This document shows positions 1 to 11,123 of a stretch of 64,000 nt of DNA, one piece after another. Source of the DNA: Davidsoniella eucalypti (taxonomy: Eukaryota > Ascomycota > Sordariomycetes > Microascales > Ceratocystidaceae); assembly GCA_004009845.1 (NCBI GenBank), contig RMBW01000099.1, positions 1 through 64,000 of the forward strand, written 5' to 3'. How positions within the stretch are numbered: position 1 is the stretch's first letter; every line of letters begins with the position of its first letter. The position numbers were made by a program, and so were the translations under genes. The notes below the pieces were generated by a model. It saw nothing but the letters and a program-made list of their open reading frames with translations, ran no database searches and was not told where the DNA came from.

Positions 1-987
1 TCGTGCCTAGAGCATACCAAGTAGTGTACGCAACATAAAGACGGTTGCTGTAACGGCCCATCAGAATCAGAGTGAACGAGTGAAGAGGCAGCAAGCAGGT
101 GATGAAAGCGTAACCACCCCAAGAAGCCACCATGTAGCCGTAAGACAGAGCGCAAAGAGCACCCCACAGCATAGAGCCCAGCTTCAGCGACTTGATCCAG
201 AGGTAGAAAGTTAGGACCAGCAGGAAGATGGCGATAGCCTCGTTATCGTACGAACCAGCAACGGAACGCGAGATATAACCGGGCGCAATACCCATGAAGA
301 CGGCGGCAAGCAGACCAGCAGAAGGCGAGGTGGTCATTTCGTTAGTCAGCAAGTAGGTGGCAACAGCCGTCAAGCCAGAGCAGGCCGGCGCCAGCAAGAC
401 ACAGATGTTACGGATATCGATGGGGATGGTTAGGGTACGCAGAGCGTGGTAGATGACGCCACTGGTGACCATGAGGCCGGGATACAGAGTACCGCCGGTA
501 ACACGGCCAAGGGGGTGCCAGGTGCGATCATCAAACCAATCCCAGAAGTTGTAGAAGCCATTGGCCACAAGGTACTTGGTGGCGCGGAAGTTGAACCACG
601 GATCGACTAGATGGCGGTATCACGGTTAGAAACGGCTACTGGAAATCAAAAGGCACAAACAGGACGACCGGGGAGGCCATGTAAGCGCAAATCGGCAAGC
701 ATGCAGATGTATATGTGTACGGTATGAGATGAGGCTGGTAGACTAACATTCGTGAATAATGCTTTCGAAACCTAATAAGAAAGATGAGCGTTAGCAACTG
801 CGTTTCAGTGGACTAAGATGCCAGGTAATGGCAAAGATTGTGACGTACGGATAACAGAGAACAAACGACTGCTCACAGCAGCGCCAGCAATCAGAGCCAG
901 AATGACAAATCTGATTAGACGGCGAGAACTCTCGTCGACATTGAGCTTGTCGGCTAACAGCGACGGTTGTGTTGCCTTGACGGCCAT
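1..987 (-). CDS. STT3: STT3, catalytic subunit of oligosaccharyltransferase (5' part, truncated by window edge)
   Basis: This is the N-terminal part of the ER membrane enzyme that transfers the lipid-linked oligosaccharide to asparagine in N-X-S/T sequons. Exons read on the minus strand are 987-849, 771-748 and 606-1, and the gene continues beyond the left edge. The ATG at 987 gives MAVKATQPSLL, then a hydrophobic first membrane segment. The joined exons give FESIIHEFDPWFNFRATKYL, which is the first catalytic DxD-type loop of STT3, followed by WFDDRTWHPLGRVTGGTLYP and SVAGSYDNEA, the second acidic motif. The C-terminal WWDYG motif lies outside the window. Exon 2 is only 24 nt. Both introns have CTAAC-type branch sites (GCTAAC and TCTAAC) near their 3' ends. 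Identity is certain from these motifs; the splice joins are inferred from frame and family match. Confidence 0.95.
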
Positions 988-2579
988 GATGGGCCTCTGA
1001 AAAGCTAAGCTGCGAGAGCTACTTGGCAGCTATAGTAGTGATAGTTGTGAAGAGAAGAGCAGCAGTCCGTTCAGCGCAAATTTTGGCCACTTGGCAGCAA
1101 ACTCGAGCAAAGCCTCTAGAAGACAAGCGGGACAACAAAGCAGAAGAATCCGGCTTCTGCGGGCGACCGGGAAATGAGCGATGCGGCTTGGTATATGTTG
1201 TTGATCTGGCAATATAGGATTCGACGATGCCTCAACAGAGACGATGTAGTTGCGACCAGATATCAAATAGATCCCACGATCGAGACGATGAAGGACTATG
1301 AAAAAGGAAAGGAAAGATATCCAAAAGAAAAGAGACGGTGCTATTTGTTTGCGAAAAGACAAATATCACGTTCGATCAGGAACTAAAAAATAAAAATAAA
1401 AAAGTAAAATAAAGCTTGCGTTATCACGCCTCTTTGCTGCTCTTTCCACGTTTCCCAAGTTTCCACCACGTTTATAGCAATTACTGCGCTATGCACGCTC
1501 AATTGTCTCGAAACTGGCCAAGTACACGTAACTTCCTTGCGCTTAGCTGCCCCTGCAAAGCACAAAAACCGGTGCTCAACGTAAGGACAGCATGGAACTA
1601 AGCTCTAAAGTGTTTCGAGCCAATGACAGGGGCCAATTCGCCGCATAGTGGGGCTGTGTCCACGACGCTCACTTACCGATGATTAGCCGCTGCAACGACC
1701 CCAAACTTGGTTATTAGTACCAAGATACATAGCAACATCACAATAATCGCATATTCACCTCAGGTACTATTAAAAAGGTTTCTAACAAATCCGTACTTTT
1801 AGAAAGTCTAACACTTGTATTATACACAGGACACAGAGAGATAAAGAAATAAAACAACAGGGGAAGAAAAAAAGAAGAGGCTCTATGAGAACAAGAAGAG
1901 GCCGCGCTCATCGTGTACAAGACCACATCAATAGTACACTCAAAACAAACAACGAAGCCTTCGTTCCAAACCAACAAGAATACCGGAGTAAATATATTGC
2001 AGCAAGCACGCCAGAATGCTAGACGATTACATGTCGCAACATATCAGATGTCATGAGTGCATACAAAGCTTCGTGGCAAAAGGATGGCATGTAGAACTAC
2101 TGCGTGATAGAGGAGTATATATACAGCTCCCCAATAAAAATTACGCAGGTCCCACCAGTGACAACAAGCCAAAGATCCATAGAACAGCAGCTACCTTAGT
2201 TGCTAAATTGGGTATAAGATATTGTTCAGGTTTTTGGCTCTCGGTTAAAGACTTATCCATCCACTGAAACAACGCCGCCTCGATATGAGATGAAATTAGT
2301 TTAGTTTGATTTGGAGCGTCGCTCGTGTAGCCGTTTTAAGTCGCTGTCGTATGTAATTATGCATTGATTTAGAAGCTTTCTGTGATCCCGAGCCAACCGG
2401 GAAGTAGCGTAGTAGTGGAATTCATAGGGTAGTTCAGGCTGGCCCTGGGAAGAGTATAAAGAGACAGTCCTGTGTCGGTGACTGTTCAGAGGGGAAATCG
2501 ATCGTTATGGTGAAGAATAAAGTTCAAGATGAGGTATAGAGAATTCGGTTCCTCGGGTGAGATATACAGCTCAATTGGC
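988..2579. other. Intergenic spacer upstream of STT3
   Basis: This spacer lies between the STT3 start and the stop of ATP synthase subunit e, both on the minus strand. It should hold the STT3 promoter and leader on its left and the subunit e 3' untranslated region on its right. It is AT-rich, with an A/T homopolymeric patch near 1384-1412. The short open frames here have no family resemblance, and I see no RNA gene. Confidence 0.6.
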
Positions 2580-3324
2580 TTACGCCTTGGCCAAGCTGTT
2601 GAAGAAAGCCTCAAAGTCAAACTTGGGGTCGGTGAAGTCCAGAGCTACAGACATGAAATGTTAGCGTATATGTATGGGCAAGGGGAATAGAGGTATGGCA
2701 AGTATCAATGGCAGGATGACATACACTGAGAGCTTGCGGTAGCGGGGTTCTTGCTTCTCGCGTACTCGGCCTTGGCCTTAGCTATCAAGCTCTCCTTGTG
2801 CTCGTACTCAGACTTTGCGGCAGCAGCGTTGTCGGCAGCTCTGATAGAGCGTTGGTGAGTGAAGCCATAGAACACGCCAAAGGCGAGGGCTGAATACCGC
2901 AGCACCTAAATAAGAGAGAATTAGTCAATGACGATCATCGTTCGAGGTCATGTTTTCATGTGATAAAGGTATCTCGTTCGCATTCTGGAAAACCGTATGG
3001 TCGGGATGGTTCAGTCATAGGAGATCACGAAGCCACAGATATCTAGAGGCCAACTGGTGCATGTGAAAGGCCCAGTGTCATAATGCAGTTGGTCAGATCC
3101 TCGTGATTGGGCAGGTAGCCAACAGAAAGACGTGCATATGGGAGGTAAAAGTATGGATTGCTACAGAGTCCATCCCCATAATCAAAGCACGAAAAGGCAA
3201 CCCAATTGGCAATCCAGATATAGCTTCGCGAGTGTACAGTCGACGGTCTAATTGAGGTTCGCAAAGGAGCAGGTTCGGGTGATTAATAGTGCCGTACATT
3301 AACTATAGTCGCCGGGGCAGACAT
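2580..3324 (-). CDS. TIM11: Mitochondrial F1Fo ATP synthase subunit e (Atp21/Tim11)
   Basis: This small inner-membrane subunit supports dimerisation of ATP synthase and cristae shape. Exons on the minus strand are 3324-3298, 2905-2725 and 2644-2580, giving 90 residues. Exon 1 encodes only MSAPATIVN and ends at a GTACGG donor; exon 2 begins VLRYSALAFGVFYGFTHQRS. That segment is the single membrane helix with its GxxxG-like glycines, typical of subunit e. A charged, alanine-rich helix follows (YEHKESLIAKAKAEYARSK), and the protein ends in an acidic/aromatic tail (FDFEAFFNSLAKA). The length fits fungal subunit e. Introns are 392 nt and 80 nt, with branch sites GACTAAT and GCTAAC. If exon 1 were missed, the gene would seem to lack a start codon. 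It is transcribed away from the dynein gene across a shared 1.1-kb promoter region. Confidence 0.92.
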
Positions 3325-4441
3325 TTTGACGTAGAGTTTTCTATAATTAAAGCCCGGTGGGAGCGAGCGAAAATGAAAGGCGCAAAAAGAGGGTGAATCT
3401 CAAAATGCAGCAGAAATCAATGACGCGATGAGAGTCCAATTGGCCCGGGTCCGGAGGGATTGGATTATCGGATCGAGAGCGGGAGGAGAGAAAAAAAAAG
3501 GGAAAAAGGTGTGTGAAGATAATCCGAATGGAAGATCTGGGGATAATTTGCTGGGATTTTTTGGTCGATTAAATGGGCCTTAGCCATAGCAAAAAGAGGA
3601 AAAAATTTAAATGCTAAGGCCTGGCATTCGGAAAAGATCGCAGTTGGAATGTAATGTGTGTCTATACTTTTGGTCTATTCAGCTACTGCTGCTCTACTAT
3701 CGGCTCACTATGATTCTTCATCCGGGATTCAGCCGCATATATCACGTGGTTCTATACCCTAACCCGAGTATTGACAGGGGGTTTTCAACTCTGCAACCCC
3801 TGGACGGCCTCCTAACCGTCAAGTTAAGCAATCTGACTAGCATTGACAGCTTAGTTGACCTGAACCTTGGATTAAACAACGATCTTCGCTAGCAAACGCT
3901 GCTTCCACATAGCACATCAAAACTGCCCTTGAAAAACTCCGAAATCTCTTGCTATTCGCTACCGCCTGACCTCTTGCCTCCTATCGAGCTTCACAAAGCT
4001 TTTCTTCTTCTTTCCGCCGCCCAATCTCCGTTCCATAGCTTCTAGCGGCCCTGAGACAGCCACTTAGACCCTGCCGCCGATTACTAGCAGCTCGTGCTAT
4101 AGTAGTAGCTGGTGTCAAGCTCGGGCTTTACCCCTCGATCACTTGGATCGAAGCCAGAAGAACAGACTTCCTCATATAGCAGTGTTCCTGCATTTTCACT
4201 GGATATATATCCAGCAAACTGAAGCGCGTGCCCGCCGCATTAGCTGGTTGGTGGGCATCACAGCGTCCATGATTTGCGACTGAAAACGACTTTGACGATC
4301 AATAACAACGGCTTTCACAACGGATCCTCACATTTATAATACCCTTTTGCTTATTCTTACGCCTTGCTTCGAGATACCCCATACCCTTCTCTTCCCCGTA
4401 ACGTACATACACATTGGATACTCAGTGCTATCCCATTCATA
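3325..4441. other. Divergent promoter region between subunit e and dynein intermediate chain
   Basis: The two flanking genes point away from each other, so this 1.1-kb stretch should hold both promoters and leaders. An open frame of 93 codons at 3611-3892 has no recognisable content. The right half (about 3900-4440) is richer in C and T on the plus strand, as is common just upstream of fungal genes. No RNA gene was seen. Confidence 0.6.
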
Positions 4442-6628
4442 ATGCAACAACGACGTGATGAGATCTTGCAAAAGAAGGCCAAGCTTGCGGAGCTGAAACG
4501 CCAGCGTGAGTTACGAGCCACCCACACTAGCTCGTCCCGCCATAGTTTGGGATCTAGCGATGTAAGTCCTTATCTACAATGCGCCATAGTTTCCAGGTTT
4601 GCTAACCCAGTACACTCTACCTCTTAGGCCGGCTCACCATCAAATGGTAACCGGACTGCCGATGCCCGCAGAGACATCGATTCGCTCATCAACAGCCTGG
4701 TCGGCGGACCAGGATCTCACTCAGCACCCGGCGGCTCAACGCCCATGTCACTGACTCTGCGCGGCAGCAGACCTAATAGTGTTCTAAGCGCCGGCGATCT
4801 CAGTACTGAAGCATCTGAATTTGCCACTCTCGCAAGCATTGCTACCACTGTGCCTGTCCTTACCACTGCTGTGCCTACTGTGCTTTTCGAAGTCGAGCCT
4901 CAACAAGCCCACGAGCCCAAGCCAGAGATCGTGACGTACAGCAAGGCTGTGCAAACCACAGAAGAATGGACTGGTCCCATCTCTACTGGCGTCGGCACTG
5001 GAACTGTGCATGGCCACGGCCAGAGCATATCGCTTTCAGACTCGGAAGAATATAGCGCCACCATGATGTCCCCGAGCAAGCAGCGTCTGAGTCGGCGCGA
5101 GCGCGAGCGTGAAGAAGAATTACGTCAAAACATCCGTCGCGAGATCGAAGAGGAGCTCAAGACTGCCCAACAGATACTGGATGATGGGCAACTTAGCACC
5201 GCCGACGGTCCTTCTACGAACTTTCCTGCGCGTGCCTTAACAACCGAGGAATTAGATGCTGTTATGGGATCTGAAGATTTCCTAGACTTCGTTGAACGCT
5301 CATCCAAGGTGCTAGAGCGTGCGCTAGACCAGGAATACGATATTTTAATGGACTATGCGCTTCAGGGACAAGATGTCGACGAAGAAGATGACAGCAGCGG
5401 TAACACGGGCGGTAAAGGAAGACACAAGGTCAAGGAGATTGCACAATTCTACGATGAGCGTTGGAGTAAGAAGCGCATGATCAGTGGTATCGACTTCTCG
5501 CCCAAGTTCCCCGAGCTGTTGCTAGCATCATACACCAAGAACCCAACTGCGCCAAACGACCCCGATGGCTTAGTCCAGGTGTGGAATATGCACCTCCACG
5601 ACCGGCCGGAGTTTGTATTCCACGCACAGTCTGATGTTCTGACGGCCAAATTCTCACCGTTCCACCCCAATCTGATTGTCGGTGGTTCTTACAGCGGTCA
5701 AGTTCTCCTATGGGATACTCGTGCCAAAGCGGCGCCCGTTCAAAAAACACCGCTGACTGGCTATGGCCATACGCACCCTGTGTATGCTGTTGATATTGTC
5801 GGCACGCAAAACGCAAACAACATCATCTCATGCTCAACTGACGGCGTTGTGTGTGCCTGGAGCATGGATGTGTTTGCTCAGCCACAAGAGCTACTAGAGC
5901 TCAAGCTTCCCTCGCCCGCCAAACTCGAGGACGTAGCCCCAGCCTGTCTAGCCTTCCCGCAGGCGGATCCCACATTCTTCCTCGTCGGTACAGAAGAAGG
6001 TGCCATCTACCCATGCCACCGCTACGATCGCGCCGGCGCCAAGGCCGGTATCGAATCGGGTCTGACCTACCGTGGGCACCACGCCCCCGTCATGTCCGTG
6101 GACTTCCATCCTGCCCGCGGCCCCGTCGATCTCGGCGACTTTGTACTATCTTCGTCTCTAGACTGGAGTGTCAAGTTGTGGCGCGTACGCGCGCCTGCTG
6201 CCACTTCAGCATCGGCCACTTCCGTGACTGATGGCCACATGACACCCCTACTTGACTTTGTCCGCGAAGACGTCGTGTACGATGCTCGCTGGTCACCGCT
6301 GAAACCTGGCGTGTTCGGTCTCGTAGACGGTGCTGGATGGCTGGAATTATGGGATATCACCGTAGAAACGGAAGAGCCTGTGGCTCGTATCTCGCCTAGC
6401 CCACGCAAGGATGGACGTTCGATGTTGAGTAAGAGCTTGAATAAATTGGCGTGGGAGAAGACTGATGGTAAACGAATTGCTACTGGTGGTATAGATGGTA
6501 CGGTCACGGTGTTCGAAGTCGGTGGTGGCCTGGGTGGAAAGGAAGAGTTGCGTGCTGAGGAGTGGACTAGTGTTAAGAAGTTGGTGAATCGGATCGAGAC
6601 GATGGGCGTTAACGGCGTAGTTGCTTAA
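4442..6628 (+). CDS. PAC11: Cytoplasmic dynein intermediate chain
   Basis: This is the scaffold subunit of the cytoplasmic dynein motor; it binds dynactin p150 and the light chains through its N-terminus and the heavy chain through a C-terminal WD40 propeller. Exons 4442-4561 and 4628-6628 join in phase 0 to give 706 residues. The start MQQRRDEILQKKAKLAELKR is the conserved charged coiled coil that contacts dynactin/NudE. Around residue 141 the segment TYSKAVQTTEEW resembles an LC8 light-chain site (xKxxQT type). A second charged helix lies near residues 245-275, before the globular part. From about residue 315 there are repeated WD40-like blocks, for example VWNMH, LLWDTR, RGHHAPVMSVDFHP and VKLWRV. 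The equivalent is called nudI in Aspergillus and PAC11 in yeast. The 66-nt intron has a GTAAGT donor and a GCTAAC branch site. Confidence 0.95.
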
Positions 6629-7308
6629 TAGCAGTCCGTTTCATTTTCTATCGAAAGAAATAGATGTATCAATAAGACGGTTAATACGAGTATGACGTTA
6701 TGTGACTAGATAAATGCATAATATGAAAATAATAATAATACAAGATATACAACATGTGATGAAGAAAAAACAGTCAAATGGATATAAATGGTTATTAGAG
6801 CATTGAAAGTTATTTCTATCTACAACCTATCATACCGGGTAGATATTAATTAGATATATACCAACTCAAGTTATAGGCAAACTCACTTTGATGAGCTGAT
6901 TTGTTAAATGGTCTCTACTACTAGAACTACTCGACTCGAGTACCGAAAAAAAAGACAATTATTTGGGAATAAGATACTATGAGGAAAAAATGACGTATAT
7001 GAGATGATATATATAAAGATATGTAGAAAGGTTTCCTCACAGTCAAATGAGAAACACCGGGAAGGGAAGAAATGCAGACTAATGAATAATGAGATATTCG
7101 ATTAGAGAATAAGAGGAAAAGAGCAAGAAATGGTTATGTATTTGGGGAAAGAGCATGAGCTACCATCATCGTCATCATGAATGGAGGAATAGGGAGTATC
7201 AAAAGGATAGAGTGGGAAAATATGGTACAGAGAACGGAGAGAAGCATCACAATGGCAACAGAAGATTTCCCATGGGCAAAGATATCCCAAGTGAATGGCA
7301 GAGTATGT
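6629..7308. other. Convergent 3' intergenic region
   Basis: This lies between the stop codons of the dynein intermediate chain (plus) and the DUF726 protein (minus). It is strongly AT-rich, with many TATA/AATA words, and should hold both polyadenylation regions. No gene or RNA was seen. Confidence 0.6.
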
Positions 7309-10300
7309 TTAAGCAAATGTCATAGAGATCTCCTTCTCCTTGCCAAATTCGGCATCATCATCATAGTCTGCCCATGGATCAGCTAGTGAAATAGCGGGAA
7401 TCGTCGCCTGAGCACCGCTGAATGTCGAGGCAAAGCCACCACCAATACCATCAGTGGTGCCGCTAGCAGCAGCAGCAGAAGAAGAAGATCCATAATCCCC
7501 TCCAAAGCCACCGGATGTCGTCAGCGTCTCGGCCTTTGTGGATATATTACCGAACCCACCGAGTCCTGGCGATGGCAAGGGGCTGTGCGGATCTCGTTCA
7601 GATCCATATGTGGATGCCGGAGCTGGTGGGGGCGCCAAGCTAACAGAATCGCGTGTTTCATAACCAAAGTCTTTGACAGGTGGCGGAGGAGGATCCTGGA
7701 AGGACATGTCAAATGTCATTTCTACCTCGTCTTCCTGGTACGGCTCGAAGCCGTAGAAATCCTTTTTAACGGATGGCGACGTGTATGATGGCGATATGCC
7801 TGAGGCACTAGGGAATGCGGGAGAAGATGCATCGTAGTTGGCTTGTTGTGCCATAGATGAGTAGGGCGATGTAGGCCGGAACGAAGCCGATCCAGGTCCA
7901 GGCGAGAGCGAGCGTGTGGTGCCCGAATCGATGTCAGCACGGAGGCTTTCGTTACGAGATACCGATGCAGGCGGTGGCCGGACCTCTAGCATTGGAGCCG
8001 CACCGGGTGTACTAGGATTAGGTGTCCGTTCCTTGGCCAGCTCAGCGCGCATAGCTTCGACATCGAACAATACGCCACTGTTGCGATTAGCTTCAGCTGG
8101 CCCCAAACCAGCAGCATTCCTCTTGCTTGAATCCTCGTACACCTCCCACTCTGCACGCTCAAGCTGCTTCTTACGCTTCCAGAAGCTGAAACCTGATTTC
8201 GACTGCTCTTGCTGCTTGCCCTCGTTTTCGAGCTCTTTGCGCGCTTCTTCGATCTCGCTAATCAGCTCGCGCTGGCGTTCTTGGTGGTTTTCAGGGTCAG
8301 GGTCTTCGATCTCAGTAAACTCATCACTTTCAACGCTCCAGCCACATTCACGCAACAGACGAGGCATGGCCGTACGATATTGCATGTGGCCATTGACGTA
8401 ATCAGTGCAGTTAAAATTTTCAACACCTGGAACATCCACGATCTCGGTTAGACCAGCAATTCGGCTGATACCACCATTAGTCAGGCGGAACAGATAGCCC
8501 AGAATCCAATCGTTCTGGTTGTATCCATTTAGGAAACGACCTGAAACTACAGATCGAGCACTCAGGTACTCGTCCTTTTTGACGACAACGGGTGAGCCGT
8601 ACAGATACACATTTTGGACTAGACCATAGGCACCCTTGCGAGCTAGTTCTTGCAAGCATGAGAAGATCACACGTGATCCTAACGAATATCCTACAAGGGT
8701 CACGGGCCGGGTGCCGAGATTGCGGTCGATTAGGGAATCGGCTAGAATCAGACCGGCCGATGTGGCGCGGTCAAGCGAGACGGCCCACGGGTTATCGATT
8801 AGATAGGCGAGCTTGGTCAAAACGACAGGCAATTGGAGAGCCGCCATCAAGCTGATCAGGATGGTGCTACCAAGGACTTGTTGGAGACCTTGCGTAAGAG
8901 CCTACACGTGATGAGGATAGTTTGTTAGCATAAAGATCACAGGCTGCACCGTATGAGAACTGAAAACAAGAAATATACCTCAGTAGCAAGAATATTGATA
9001 GTGTCACCCATGCTCCGCAACATTTCAGGCTCCCAAAGGACTGAATAGATATCGCCCATTACTGAGTCCACTGTACTAAACGGGAGTCTGACGTCATCGA
9101 CATTGCCTGTCATCCATCCTGACACTGTCACAATAAGGTTGACGCGCTTGTTATTATGCAGCGGCCGGTATTCGAACGTTTTCACAGCACCCGTACGACG
9201 TCCTGCAGCTCTTCCACCAATGACACTCCCTGAAGCAGCCGCCGAAGAAGTAATAATAGCAGCACCTCCGGCACCAGCCAAGAAACTACCAGTTCCCGAA
9301 ACACCAATAGTGGTGAACCCAGCAGCCAAGCCGGCACCAATGACGGGTGCTAGGAGGCCAGCAGAGAGACCAATAACAAGGCCACCGCCAACAGTGGCTA
9401 GGCCCATCATGAGATAGCGCCGCTTCTGGGCCATCTTCCGCCGCTGTTCGAGATGCTCGTCTTCGTTCCAGTTTTCCTTCTCGGCCGCCTGTTGCATCTC
9501 GAGGGCATCGGTCACGCGCTTCTCGAAGCGACAGATGTCCATCCAAGGCACTTGCATATGGGCACCGACACGGCCCAGAAGCGCACGCGAGCGTGAATCG
9601 TAGACTGAGTCAGCGATCTGTAGTAGGAACAGGTCACATAGGACTGTCCATCGCAGATCGATATCAATCTTCTTGGTGGTAGGCATTTGCGACGGCGTCT
9701 GAACATCAGGCAAATCTTCGCCAGTATGCATTTCATATGACGGGGGGACCCCGGCAGGAGTCTCTGGATCTGCGACTGTCGAAGCTACGCTGAAGCGCGG
9801 GTTACGGCCGGGCGTAGATGGTGTGCTAGGGGCCTTCTCTGCCATAGGATTGTTTACACGGGAGTTGGCCATGAGCGCAGGCACTAGGTCAGCGGGCAAG
9901 ACGCCATGGTCTGCCAGCTGTTCTATCATGACTTGTTCGGCAGCGCTGATTTCCATGTGGGCATAGAGGCGAATCATCATCTTTTGAGCCCACATCTTGC
10001 AGTGCTCGATGGCCATGTTGACAGACTTCCGGGTGCTCTTAGTGCTGCATAGCACCAAACGCGCCTCCATTTCCTTGACCATCTGGAAGATCTCAACACG
10101 TACGACTCCGACGTAGGCAATGCGCTGGCCTTCTGTCAGCAGATCTTTGGTGGCCTGCATCTGTGAGACAGCATCGCGCTGTTCTTCGTCTTCGGTTGCA
10201 GCGGTGGTGCTATTGATATTTTTAAAGAGGTAGTTGGTGTTATCATCCAAGCTAGTGGCCGACATGGCGTCGTCGTCGAGGTCAACACGGGTATATCCCT

Positions 10301-11123
10301 TACCGGCACCGCCAAGGCCTGCATAGCCGTAGGTTTCGACTGCGGCGACGTCGTGTTCACGGGCAATTAGCTTGTTGTCGTCGTCGTACATATCGTATGA
10401 GGCGTAAGCCGGCATTTCTTGCCAGCCATCATCGTCATTGGCCACGTTCTCCTCTGCTACGGGAACAGTGACTTGGTGCGAATACTCGGATACACCCATA
10501 GAGGTGCTAGCGCCGCTGGTAGTTCGAGAGTGAACGGTCTGCTTGCTGGCAGAGCTGAAGCTCCGCGAGTGACGGGCATTGCCGCGCTCGCTGGTTGCGC
10601 TCGTGGTTTTAGTAAGCTCAGCGCCGCTTACGTCAGTTTCAGTAGAAGACTCTGCCGGTGGATTTCTGGAGTCTGCTCGCGTCTCGGTAGTTTCGGGTGT
10701 GGTATTAGAGGGGCTGTTGAGAGAAGTTGAGCGTAGTGGTAGATCCTGGGGCTTGGCCGATTTGTCAAACGACACCCTGCGGTCGATGGTGGTTGTAGTT
10801 TCAGTTGTCGAGGCCTGTGGCGGCGGTTTGTCGGTATCGGCGATCGAGGCGGCCGGTTCGGCGGGCTTTGGGGTTAAATCACTGTCATCTGGGGCCTTGG
10901 GTGGCAGGCTTATAATGGATTCTTTGACAGCGTCGGTAGAAGTACTGGCTGCTGGGCTTTCGGCAGGGCCCTTGGATTTGACAGGCAACGCAGCGGATGG
11001 CTGATGCATCTTTTTCTTAATCTTGCGCACAGGGAGGCCGAAGTCGTCTAGCTCGTCGTCAGGTGTGATAGCCAGTGGCTTCATATCATCGGCCGTAAGG
11101 TCGACCGATTGCGTGGCCACCAT
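7309..11123 (-). CDS. MIL1: DUF726/TMCO4-family membrane protein with alpha/beta-hydrolase fold
   Basis: This is a large membrane-associated protein of the DUF726 family, related to human TMCO4 and yeast Mil1 (YFL034W), which has been linked to clathrin adaptor sorting; its reaction is unknown. Exons on the minus strand are 11123-8979 and 8901-7309, giving 1245 residues. I start at the ATG at 11123 (MVATQSVDLTADD); the frame extends 13 codons upstream only to a TTG. Residues 1 to about 300 are acidic, S/T-rich and probably disordered. Around residues 570-615 lies a long Gly/Ala-rich hydrophobic stretch (LMMGLATVGGGLVIGLSAGL and onward), likely two membrane passes. Near residue 784 VTLVGYSLGSRVIFSCL carries the GxSxG nucleophile elbow, and HMQYRT follows later. 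The C-terminal 350 residues are low-complexity and acidic. The 77-nt intron (donor GTATAT, branch GCTAAC) joins ILATE to ALTQG in phase 0. Confidence 0.88.

Noticed and set aside
2705..2905. Start of subunit e at the beginning of exon 2 (2905)
   Set aside because: The codon there is GTG directly after a 3' splice site; a nine-codon upstream exon supplies ATG and the conserved IVNVLRYSALA junction.
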